This document shows positions 17,401-25,300 of a stretch of DNA of 26,595 nucleotides, one piece after another (the first letter of the stretch is position 1; each line of letters opens with the position of its first letter). Below the pieces are notes generated by a model. That model did no database searches. It was not told the origin of the DNA and was given only the letters and a program-made list of their open reading frames with translations. The DNA is taken from positions 1 to 26,595 of the forward strand of contig CAJLHF010000030.1 in assembly GCA_905206365.1 (NCBI GenBank). Reading direction: 5' to 3'. The translations under genes were made by a program, and so were the position numbers. Origin of the DNA: an uncultured Sutterella sp. GTDB taxonomy: Bacteria; Pseudomonadota; Gammaproteobacteria; Burkholderiales; Burkholderiaceae_F.

Positions 17401-19074
17401 GAAGTGTGCCTGGCAAAACCCGCGAACCTTCGCAACGCGGGCGAGCGCGGGGCGGTTGAGGTGGTATTGAAGAAACTCGACTTGGGGCTCTTGAAACCCT
17501 ACCTCCCGAAAAAGCGCGACACCATTCAAGGGATTGCCACGGGGAGCGTCAAGGCTTCGTGGAATCTCGCGTCGGGGACGCTTCCCGACGTCGACCTCCT
17601 CTTCGAACTTCCGAAGCTCGACTACCGCACCCGCATCGACGGCGCGCGCTTCCCCGTCTCGATCGAAGACGTTCGGGTGACGGGTCGCGTGAGGAAAGAT
17701 GCGGTCGACGTGCTCTGGCATCTCGTCCCCTCCGAAGGGGCCGTGGTCGACGGGCGGATCGGGGTTTCGGATCCCTTGGGCGCGCGAATGCTCACGGGCC
17801 GGGTCCGTGCGACGAACGTCACGCCCGTCACCCTCAAACCGCTTCTCTCGCGCGGCGAAAAGGCGGAAGGGCGCTTGGACGCGGATCTCACCGCTTCGGG
17901 CACGCTCGCACACCCCGAAATCCGCGGGCGCGCGGCCTTCACGGGACTCAACGTCGACGCGGCGATGCTTCCCCTGACGATGGAGCCGAGCGACGTCGTC
18001 TTTACGTTCCTCGGCACCTCGTCCGTGCTCGAAGGGGCGCTCAACACGAAGGACGGAAATCTCGTCCTTCGGGGTACGGCCGACTGGTCGACGCCCGCCG
18101 ACTGGCGCGCTCGGGTGAGCGCGAAGATGAGCGACGAAAAGGGCGTTCTGCGCATTGCGGTGCCCCCGATGGTGACGTTGTCGGCCGCGCCCGACATCGA
18201 GGCGCGGGCCTCGGCCGAACGCGTGACCCTTACGGGGCGCATTGTCATTCCCGACGCCCGCATCGAAGTCGAGTCGATTCCCGAATCGGCCGTGAAGGTG
18301 TCGAGCGACACCGTGATGCTCGACGAAAATCTTCAGCCGAAGCTTGCTCCCGAACCGCCGATTCCGTTCGAGAGCCGCGTGGCCGTGGAATTGAAGCGCG
18401 CCTTGATCAATGCGTTCGGCCTCAAGGCCGCGTTGAACGGGGAACTCCAGGCCGTGCAGGATCCGAAGCACGGGCTCGGACTCTCGGGCCAGATCAACAT
18501 CCCGGCGGGGCGCTTCCGCGCTTACGGTCAGGACTTGATGATCCGTCGCGGGACGGTGCTCTTTGCGGGGCCCGTCGACAACCCGAGTCTCTCGATCGAA
18601 GCCGTCCGCAACCCCGAAACGACGGCCGACGACGTGACGGCGGGGATCCGCGTGACGGGGACCGCCTCGAAACCCGAAGTGACGCTTTTCTCCGATCCCG
18701 CGAAGTCGCAGGAAGAAACGCTCTCCTACCTTCTTCGAGGCGAAGGTCTCGGGACCCTCGGCGAAGGGGAAGGGAACATGATGACGAGCATGCTCCTTGC
18801 GCTCGGCACTTCCACGGGGAGCCCCGTCTTGGGTGCGATCGGCGACTCGGTCGGGATCAGCAACCTCGGGATCGATACGACGGGCGTGGGCGACAATTCC
18901 CAGGTAGTCGTGTCGGGGTACGTCCTTCCCGGCCTTCAGGTGAAGTACGGGATCGGGATCTTCGATTCGCTCGCAACCCTGACGCTGCGTTACCGCCTGA
19001 TGCCGAGGCTTTATCTCGAAGCGGTTTCGGGCGTCGATCAGGCGATCGACTTCCTGTATCGGTTCGATTTCTAA
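14428..19074 (+). CDS. tamB: Translocation and assembly module subunit TamB (DUF490)
   Basis: A 1,548-residue AsmA/TamB-type protein. It has one N-terminal membrane anchor (about residues 7-31), a long periplasmic beta-rich body, and the C-terminal TamB domain ending in the typical YRLMPRLYLEAVSG ... YRFDF. TamB spans the periplasm from the inner membrane to TamA. Family members form a lipid-binding groove and have been linked to phospholipid transport as well as outer-membrane protein assembly. E. coli TamB has 1,259 residues. Much of the extra length is two Ser/Ala/Pro/Glu/Thr-rich linkers (about 191-281 and 502-580) that interrupt the body. It overlaps tamA by 4 nt, giving coupled translation, and a strong hairpin terminator follows. 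Confidence 0.93.
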   Translation: MTPKKCIGLALGAFGATAVLAAGAAGFLLFTTPGLEFAARTAVKYVPGLSIGHAEGRIDRLTITDFAYEMPGVTVAAKRLHASLDLAALFNSLARIEAIDVSGLAVTVDTSAMAPSATEPAEESAALSLELPAPWRFALERFSVEDADIVADGHRVAWGAFTTGAAWSGRALQLTPTVLEDVRLTLARSAQTSEAPQTQETEARQEARETATPEVASNRVSESAPESTPSRAPAEGEASLERVASAPSTASDASVPSVPSASSEKVSESAPPVPAAPADSGFAFTGRDEAEAPVYAGKFEAPKPRGVKKSIAEVLDETFANPLIEALPEVKLPLDVTIEDFEIRNIRWTNAPDFGVPMTDVARVHLRASTLGSTVVVRTAEIASPEGDLAFEGEVRLADTWPLDLRLAVGMDAERVASLVPALRPYFDANRPTGAGAHSDGVELRATLSGALLERLGFDLTLKNLLPQPFMVSGDAALAEPKLPLRLDLSLPALTVPMPQTAASTDSTNSANSATVANTEKSTEIATADNSKGALVPAKTAAVTEKEASARSDAPVAVASSAGSSDAEGIADPGRPVPGDRVTVRDLRVLFSGDTDDYRLDVSTSVRAELPGSGLAAPAGVDLELRGNGNLNGIRLETLAAHFTEGVSGAVKLAGGIEWRRGFVWRGKLETNPEGIDARALVPAAPEYLRGSVDSIFTGNKTGVWRATLSNVRVDGKFGDALLETDGGVWTAHDRSAGFNNFRVRLGKNTLRLDGALQGVRAFDLRAEVDAPGFEHTIEGLRGRAKGFVKLLGTGARPIVDADFTADGLGWQDLSVGKVVLKGKLRNRISEKVMREVIANAKAAKAEYEREIAEREARGESPEGLSSRDAAVAAALETALAKGELSGEISLAVDDLTLGEGVDYPKIRLLTNGRETNHRLSLTVEGEPVSGSLTVTGAVDRRTFDWKGALEGADIRTPAGVWKQAQAMAIRYTHATKDIRLSAHCWTHEFGEVCLAKPANLRNAGERGAVEVVLKKLDLGLLKPYLPKKRDTIQGIATGSVKASWNLASGTLPDVDLLFELPKLDYRTRIDGARFPVSIEDVRVTGRVRKDAVDVLWHLVPSEGAVVDGRIGVSDPLGARMLTGRVRATNVTPVTLKPLLSRGEKAEGRLDADLTASGTLAHPEIRGRAAFTGLNVDAAMLPLTMEPSDVVFTFLGTSSVLEGALNTKDGNLVLRGTADWSTPADWRARVSAKMSDEKGVLRIAVPPMVTLSAAPDIEARASAERVTLTGRIVIPDARIEVESIPESAVKVSSDTVMLDENLQPKLAPEPPIPFESRVAVELKRALINAFGLKAALNGELQAVQDPKHGLGLSGQINIPAGRFRAYGQDLMIRRGTVLFAGPVDNPSLSIEAVRNPETTADDVTAGIRVTGTASKPEVTLFSDPAKSQEETLSYLLRGEGLGTLGEGEGNMMTSMLLALGTSTGSPVLGAIGDSVGISNLGIDTTGVGDNSQVVVSGYVLPGLQVKYGIGIFDSLATLTLRYRLMPRLYLEAVSGVDQAIDFLYRFDF

Positions 19075-19139
19075 TTGTTCTCAAGGGGTAACAGCTACGA
19101 CATTTTCCCAATTGCACGCCCCGTTGAGTGGAATACCTC

Positions 19140-19170
19140 GGAAAAAGCACGCCGCCGGGGCGCTTTTTCC
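19140..19170. terminator. Terminator after tamB
   Basis: A 9-bp perfect stem GGAAAAAGC (19140-19148) with GCTTTTTCC (19162-19170). The arms carry A- and T-runs, so it can work on either strand. Confidence 0.75.
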
Positions 19171-19220
19171 GGGGCGGTCGCCGACCCTCGCCGACAGCCG
19201 CCGATAGAATGCCGTCGTGC

Positions 19221-19250
19221 GCCTCGCTTGACGCCGAGCGGGGCGTTTTT
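19221..19250 (+). terminator. Second hairpin with T-run downstream of tamB
   Basis: GCCTCGCT pairs with AGCGGGGC (one wobble pair) around an 8-nt loop and is followed by GTTTTT. It may be a back-up terminator or part of the leader of the next gene. Confidence 0.55.
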
Positions 19251-19336
19251 CCCTTCACGGGGAATATCGGGCGCGGGTATTCACCCACAATACGGAAGCG
19301 GGTCACAAGATCCCTCGTCCCGCGTCCGTTCGCCGG

Positions 19337-19414
19337 GGCTTCGCGCGCGAGAAACGCGAAGCCGCACGAAATCGAACGGGTCGCCTTCCGACCGTCCTTG
19401 AGCGGACGGCGACC
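19337..19414 (+). other. Structured leader of the nhaC-type gene
   Basis: Two hairpins lie just upstream of the ribosome-binding site. The first is GGCTTCGCG (19337-19345) with CGCGAAGCC (19355-19363). The second is GGTCGCC (19379-19385) with GGCGACC (19408-19414), or alternatively CCGTCC (19392-19397) with GGACGG (19404-19409); these two pairings exclude each other. A clear promoter was not found in 19252-19432. I do not recognise a known riboswitch. Confidence 0.4.
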
Positions 19415-19432
19415 GCCTCAAGGAAAAAACAA

Positions 19433-20980
19433 ATGGAACCGTATGCAGCCGGTTGGTTTTCGATCGTCCCTCCGATCGTGGCGATCGTTCTTGCTCTCGT
19501 CACGAAGGAAGTCCTTTCCTCGCTCGTGCTCGGCATCCTCACGGGGACGCTGATCTACACGATCGGTACGGACGGCAACGTGCTCATGGGTACGCTCGAA
19601 GGGGCGTTCACGACCATGGGCAACAAAGTCGACTTCAACATTCTCATCTTCTGCTCGCTTCTCGGGGCGCTTGTCTACGTCGTCGCCATGTCGGGCGGCA
19701 CGAAGGCCTACGGCAGCTGGGCCGTCACGAAGATCAAGGGTCGCAAAGGGACGCTCCTTGCGACCTCGGGTCTCGGGATACTCATCTTCATCGACGACTA
19801 TTTCAACTGCCTCTCGGTCGGGACGGTGATGCGCCCCTTGTGCGACAACTACCGTATTTCCCGCGCGAAGCTCGCCTACATCATCGACTCGCTCGCGGCG
19901 CCCGTCTGTATCATCGCCCCGGTTTCCTCGTGGGCGGCGGCCGTGGGCTCGTCCCTGAAGGGTAACGGCGTCTTCGAATCCGACATGGCGGCCTTCGTCG
20001 CGTCGATTCCGTGGAACTTCTACGCGCTTCTCTCGATTCTGATGATTCTCTTCATCGTGTTGACGGGTTACGACTTCGGTCCGATGAAGCGCGCCGAAGA
20101 ACGCGCGATGGCGGGCGACGTGGGCGACGTCGCGTCTCACGCGCACGCCGAACCCCCGCACGCGAACCCCCGCGGCACGGTGTGGGACATGCTCGTGCCG
20201 GTGCTTGCGCTCATCGTCTTTGCGGTGCTCGCCCTCATGTATTCGGGCGGTTACTGGGGGGCGGACGCCGCCTATCACACGTTCCAGGCCGCGATCGGCA
20301 ATTCGAGCGCCGCGTCGGCGCTCGTCTGGGCCGCGTTCGGTGCCGTGGCGGTGGCATTCTTCCTCTATGTGCCGCGCGGTCTCGTGCCCTTTGCCGACTT
20401 CATGCAGGGCCTTGTCGAAGGGATGAAGCTGATGCTCCCCGCGAACATCATCCTCGTTCTCGCGTGGACGCTCTCGGGCGTGTGCCGCGACCTTCTGCAG
20501 ACGCCCTTGTTCGTGCAGGGGCTCGTCGAATCGTCGGGCGGCGATTTGTCGCTCTTCCTGCCCGCGGCCACCTTCCTCATTGCCGCCTTCCTCTCCTTCT
20601 CGACGGGGACGGCCTGGGGTACGTTCGGGATCCTGATCCCGATCATCGTGCCGGTTGTTCAGGGGATCGATCCGCAGTTGACGATCGTCGTTCTCTCCGC
20701 GACCCTGGCGGGTTCGGTCTTCGGCGACCACTGCTCGCCCATTTCCGATACGACGATTCTTTCGTCGGCGGGTGCGGGGTGCAACCACATCGAGCACGTC
20801 TCGACGCAGATTCCGTACGCTTTGCTCGTTGCCTTCTGCTCGACGGCGGGTTACGTCGTGGCGGGCTTCACGCACGGGAACCTCGTCGCTTCCTTCGGTA
20901 CGGCACTCGGCCTCATGGTGGTGCTCGCAACGGCGTTGCATTTCATGAAGACGAAGGACAAGAAGGCTGTCGCCGCGTAA
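19433..20980 (+). CDS. NhaC-family Na+/H+ antiporter
   Basis: A 515-residue inner-membrane protein with about 11-12 hydrophobic segments. Conserved NhaC-family stretches are present: DDYFNCLSVG (121-130), DSLAAPVCIIAPVSSW (about 152-167), SFSTGTAWGTFGILIPI and FGDHCSPISDTTILSSAGAGC (near 430-450). The family exchanges Na+ for H+, and some members couple this to organic acids (MleN type), so the exact substrate is open. AAGGA lies 9 nt before the ATG. A His/Pro-rich loop (HAHAEPPHANPRG, near 238-251) lies between membrane segments. It is flanked by terminators, so it stands alone. Likely roles are sodium and pH homeostasis. Confidence 0.9.
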   Translation: MEPYAAGWFSIVPPIVAIVLALVTKEVLSSLVLGILTGTLIYTIGTDGNVLMGTLEGAFTTMGNKVDFNILIFCSLLGALVYVVAMSGGTKAYGSWAVTKIKGRKGTLLATSGLGILIFIDDYFNCLSVGTVMRPLCDNYRISRAKLAYIIDSLAAPVCIIAPVSSWAAAVGSSLKGNGVFESDMAAFVASIPWNFYALLSILMILFIVLTGYDFGPMKRAEERAMAGDVGDVASHAHAEPPHANPRGTVWDMLVPVLALIVFAVLALMYSGGYWGADAAYHTFQAAIGNSSAASALVWAAFGAVAVAFFLYVPRGLVPFADFMQGLVEGMKLMLPANIILVLAWTLSGVCRDLLQTPLFVQGLVESSGGDLSLFLPAATFLIAAFLSFSTGTAWGTFGILIPIIVPVVQGIDPQLTIVVLSATLAGSVFGDHCSPISDTTILSSAGAGCNHIEHVSTQIPYALLVAFCSTAGYVVAGFTHGNLVASFGTALGLMVVLATALHFMKTKDKKAVAA

Positions 20981-21004
20981 GCGCGTAATTAAGCCTTCAA
21001 AACG

Positions 21005-21047
21005 CATCGGGGCCGCTTCGTTCGCGCGAAGCGGCCCCGATGTGTTT
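21005..21047 (+). terminator. Hairpin terminator after the antiporter gene
   Basis: A 16-bp perfect stem (21005-21020 with 21027-21042), loop TTCGCG, followed by a weak T-run (TGTTT). Confidence 0.8.
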
Positions 21048-21321
21048 CGGGAATCGAGCTCCCGGGCATGCGATTTCTGCAAGCGTTCGCGAAGCTTGTT
21101 AGGGTTTGTATCTACTCTTAGGGGTTTCTAAGGATGGGTCGATAGAGTATTTGGCGTGACGCGGCCCGAAGGCGCGGCATTTCGGGATTTCAGCCGAACC
21201 TTCGGGCGCGTCTCACGTCGAAGTTTTTCGGATTCTCCTTGTCCGGGAGCGGATTCGACACGATGGAAAAGAATTCCGTGCTACCGCTTTCGGACTCCTC
21301 TTTGAAGAAGGAACACACACC
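21048..21321. other. Intergenic region upstream of the DUF305 gene
   Basis: No gene is supported. A small dyad CTTAG-GGGTTT-CTAAG lies at 21117-21132 in an AT-richer stretch and could be a regulator site. No clear promoter hexamers and no metal-regulator site that I recognise were found. Confidence 0.4.
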
Positions 21322-22044
21322 ATGCGTACCCTTTCCACGCTTGCCGTCACGCTTCTCGGCACCGGTCTCGCTCTCGCTTCGGGCGGTACTTTCGCTGCCG
21401 ACCCGCACGCCGGGATGAATCACGGTTCGATGAATCACGAGATGACGAACCACGGCTCGCACAAGATCGAACGCACCCCGATGCAGGCGGAACTTGCGGC
21501 CGGGATGGATCGCATGCACGCCGACATGCACGCGGGCATGATGCTCCTCGATGCGGACGCCGCCTTCGCCGCGGGCATGGTGCCGCACCACAAGGGAGCC
21601 GTTCGGATGGCCGAAGTGGAACTCAAGTACGGCAAGGATCCCGAAATGCGCAAGCTTGCCGAAGCGATCATTGCCGCCCAGGGTCCCGAAATCGAACAGA
21701 TGAACGCATGGCTCGCCCGCAATCCCGAAAAGACGAAGAAAAAGGGCGAATCCCACGCCGACATGCTCCCCATGCACAAGGAACTCATGACCGGCATGAC
21801 CGACATGCACGAAGGTATGGCGAAGTCCTTGAACGTGACGGACGCCGACATCGCCTTTGCGGTCGGGATGATCCCGCACCATCAGGGGGCCGTTGAGATG
21901 GCCGAAGTGGAACTCAAGTACGGCAAGGACCCCGAAATGCGCAAACTTGCCGAAGCGATCGTCGCCGCTCAGGGTCCCGAAATCGAGCAGATGCAGGCCT
22001 GGCTGAAGTCGAAGAACGTCGATCTCGCAACCTGCTGCAAGTGA
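21322..22044 (+). CDS. Secreted DUF305 protein, Met/His-rich, with an internal repeat
   Basis: A 240-residue exported protein. The signal peptide covers residues 1-26 (cleavage after TFAA). A Met/His-rich segment follows (NHGSMNHEMTNHGSH), then two helical units. Each carries the family PHH motif (MVPHHKGAV with H89-H90; MIPHHQGAV with H186-H187) and near-identical MAEVELKYGKDPEMRKLAEAI helices. It ends in CCK. DUF305 proteins are periplasmic, and some (CopM-like) bind copper, so copper or other metal binding is plausible given the Met, His and terminal Cys residues. AAGGA lies 9 nt before the ATG. Flanking terminators make it a single-gene unit. No copper exporter or regulator is adjacent, so the metal role is inferred. 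Confidence 0.88.
   Translation: MRTLSTLAVTLLGTGLALASGGTFAADPHAGMNHGSMNHEMTNHGSHKIERTPMQAELAAGMDRMHADMHAGMMLLDADAAFAAGMVPHHKGAVRMAEVELKYGKDPEMRKLAEAIIAAQGPEIEQMNAWLARNPEKTKKKGESHADMLPMHKELMTGMTDMHEGMAKSLNVTDADIAFAVGMIPHHQGAVEMAEVELKYGKDPEMRKLAEAIVAAQGPEIEQMQAWLKSKNVDLATCCK
21607..21713 (+). repeat. Internal repeat of the DUF305 gene, copy 1
   Basis: This 107-bp segment matches 21898-22004 at 98 of 107 positions by hand count, with no gaps. It encodes the conserved helix after the first PHH motif. Confidence 0.85.
21898..22004 (+). repeat. Internal repeat of the DUF305 gene, copy 2
   Basis: Second copy, 291 bp downstream of the first. Most differences are third-position changes, so the protein repeat is almost unchanged. 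Confidence 0.85.
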
Positions 22045-22109
22045 GAAGCGCGCATCCGAGCGAACGGACGACCGCTCGTTCGTTCGCTTCGTCGAAAGCG
22101 TTGCCCGGA

Positions 22110-22145
22110 AGGAAAAGCTCCGTACCTCGGTACGGAGCTTTTCCT
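22110..22145. terminator. Bidirectional terminator between the DUF305 gene and purL
   Basis: A perfect inverted repeat of 17 bp per arm, from AGGAAAAGCTCC... to ...GGAGCTTTTCCT, with A-rich and T-rich outer ends. Confidence 0.85.
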
Positions 22146-22303
22146 CGTTGGCAAGGCCGCACGGGGGCGTCGAGATTGCTCGAGGTTGCTTGACGTCGTC
22201 CGATGTCGCGCGGGGCCCTTGAAGGTCGCTCGCTCGGTCGGAAAATTCGCGGAAAATCCCTCGGCCGATCGTTCACCGAGCGGCGCGTCGAGCGTTGCCC
22301 GTT

Positions 22304-22309
22304 TATAAT
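22304..22309 (+). promoter_or_regulatory. -10 element of the purL promoter
   Basis: A perfect TATAAT 89 bp upstream of the purL start. No good -35 is seen 16-18 bp upstream, so an activator or a weak -35 is implied. The rest of 22146-22397 holds no gene. Confidence 0.5.
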
Positions 22310-22397
22310 GGCGCCACCTTGGATTTTCCATCTCCCGCGCCCGCGCAGACAGACTTCACCCGATCCGCCCGGGCGCTTCTCTCTCACTAGGACAGCT

Positions 22398-25300
22398 ATG
22401 ACCACCTTTCACGGTATCGTCTTCGCCCTCCCGGGCGGTTGCGCGCTTTCGGACTTTCGCGCCCGTCGTGCGCTTGCCGCGCTCCAATCCGTCCAACCCC
22501 ATGTCGAAGCGGTCTCTGGCCGCTTCGTGCATTTCGTGCATGCCGAACGCGAACTGACGGACGTTGAAACCGAGCGTCTCGCCTCGCTGCTCGTCTACGG
22601 CGACCCGGCGGCGGACGTTCGTGCGGACGCGGCTTTCATGGTGGTGCCCCGCCTCGGGACGATCTCGCCCTGGGCTTCGAAGGCGACCGACATCGTGAAG
22701 AACTGCGGCATCGGCGGCGTGCTGCGCGTCGAACGCGGCACGGTCTTTTCGCTCGCGTTCTCGGACGGTTACGTTCCCTCGGCCGAAGAGCTTGAAACGC
22801 TCGCTTCGAAGCTGCACGACCGCATGACGGAATCCGTCGTGGGGTCGGATTTCACGGGCGAAGATCTCTTCGTCGATCTCGAAGGCCGTCCCATGGCGAC
22901 CGTGCCTCTCATGGAAGAAGGCCGTGCGGCTCTGGAGCGTGCGAACCTCGACATGGGTCTCGCGATGTCCGAAGACGAAATCGATTACCTCGCGGACGCT
23001 TTCGGCGCGATGAAGCGCAACCCGACCGACGTCGAACTCATGATGTTCGCGCAGGCCAATTCCGAACACTGCCGCCACAAGATCTTCAACGCCCGTTGGA
23101 CGTTGGACGGCACGGAGCGCGAAGAAACGCTCTTCGGCATGATTCGAAAGACCCACAAGACGTCGCCTCAGGGCACGATCACGGCTTACGCCGACAACGC
23201 GGCGATTTTCGAAGGCGGCACGGCCACGCGTCTTTACCCGCGTCCGGGTGAAGCGGGCGATCTTTTCGGGCGTGTGTTCGAGCGCCGCGACGAGGTCGTG
23301 CACACGGTCTTCAAGGTGGAAACCCACAACCATCCGACGGCGATCTCGCCTTTCCCGGGCGCCTCGACGGGTTCGGGCGGCGAAATCCGCGACGAAGGCG
23401 CGACGGGCCGCGGCGCCCGTCCGAAGGCGGGCCTGACGGGCTTTACGACGTCGGCTCTGCACCTCCCCGAAGCTCCGCAACGCTGGGAAAACGACGGCGA
23501 CGCCGCGCACGGCGAGAAGACGGATGCCGCCTACGGCGCTCCTTCGCGCATCGCGACCCCGCTTTCCATCATGACGGAAGGTCCCCTGGGCGGCGCCGCG
23601 TTCAACAACGAATTCGGTCGTCCGAATATTCTCGGCTACTTCCGTACCTTTGAAGCCAATATCGACGGCGTTCGCTACGGCTACCACAAGCCCATCATGC
23701 TCGCGGGCGGTATCGGGAGCATCCGCGACGACCAGACGAAGAAGACCGTTCCGCCCGTCGGCAGCCTTCTCGTTGTGCTCGGGGGCCCGGGCATGCGCAT
23801 CGGTCTCGGCGGGGGCGCGGCCTCCTCGATGACGACGGGCTCGAACTCCGAAGCGCTCGACTTCGACTCCGTGCAGCGCGGCAACCCCGAAATGGAACGT
23901 CGCGCCCAGGAAGTGATCGACCGTTGCTGGGCGATGGGCGCCGAAAACCCGATTCTCGCCATTCACGACGTGGGTGCGGGCGGTCTCTCGAACGCCATGC
24001 CCGAACTCGCGGACCTCTCCGGGAAGGGGGCTTCGTTCGACCTCACGAAGGTTCCCGTCGAAGAATCCGGCATGTCGCCCCTGGAAGTCTGGTGCAACGA
24101 ATCGCAGGAACGCTACGTGATCGCGCTCGATCCGGCGAAGCTCGACGTCTTCACGGCGTTCTGCGAACGCGAACGTGCGCCCTTCGCGGTGATCGGCACG
24201 ATCACCGAAGAAGCGCACTTGAAGCTCGCGCGTGCCGCGGGTGAAACGGATGCGGTCGACATGCCGATGGAAGTCCTCCTCGGAAAGGCCCCCCGCATGC
24301 ACCGCGACGTGCGTCACGAAGAAAAGAACCTCCCCGAATTCGACGAAACCGGCATCGACATCGAAAAGAGCGCCTACGACGTGATGCGTCATCCGACCGT
24401 TGCCTCGAAGTCGTTCCTAATCACGATCGGCGACCGTACGGTGGGGGGGCTCGTTGCGCGCGACCAGTTCGTCGGTCCCTGGCAGGTGCCGGTTGCGGAC
24501 TGCGCCGTGACGACGCTCGGTTTTGAAACGAATCGAGGCGAAGCGATGGCGATGGGCGAACGCACGCCTCTGGCGGTGATCGACTCCGCGGCCGCCTCCC
24601 GTATGGCCGTGGGCGAAGCGCTCACGAACATGTGTGCGGCCGACGTCGAACTGCCGCTCGTGAAGCTTTCCGCCAACTGGATGGCCGCCTGCGGCGCCCC
24701 GGGCGAAGACGCCCGCTTGTTCGATGCGGTGAAAGCGGCGTCCGACTTCTGTTGCGCGCTCGGCATCTCGATTCCGGTCGGCAAGGACTCCCTCTCGATG
24801 AAGACCGCTTGGAAGGACGGCGACGACGCGAAGAGCGTCACGTCTCCGGTCTCCCTCATCGTGTCGGCGGCGGCTCCCGTGGGCGACGCGGCTCTGACGC
24901 TTACGCCGGAATTGAAGCGCGAACCGGGCTCCGTCCTCGTTTTCGTCGACCTCGGGTTCGGTCGCAACCGCATGGGCGCCTCCATCCTCGCGCAGGTCGA
25001 GCAACGCTTCGGCAACACCGCCCCCGATTGCGAAGATCCCGCGGCGCTCGCGCGCTTCGTGGGGGCGGTCCGGAAGCTCGTTGCTTCCGGGTGCGTCCTG
25101 AGCTATCACGACCGTTCGGACGGCGGTCTCTTCGCGACCGCGGCGGAAATGACCTTCGCCTCGCGCCTCGGCGTTCGCTTGACGCTCGATTCGCTCCTCG
25201 AAGCGAAGGGTGCCACGGTGACGAACGTTCTCTTCAACGAAGAGCTCGGTGCGCTCCTTCAGGTGCGTGCCGACCGCGCCGACGAAGTCGTGGCGACGAT

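Noticed and set aside
14404..18471. 1,355-residue minus-strand open frame opposite tamB
   Set aside because: Antisense shadow of a high-GC gene; Arg-rich with no recognisable motif.
22203..22397. N-terminal extension of the purL frame
   Set aside because: It lies partly upstream of the TATAAT element, is Arg/Pro-rich and does not resemble PurL; ATG 22398 has a ribosome-binding site and a standard PurL N-terminus.
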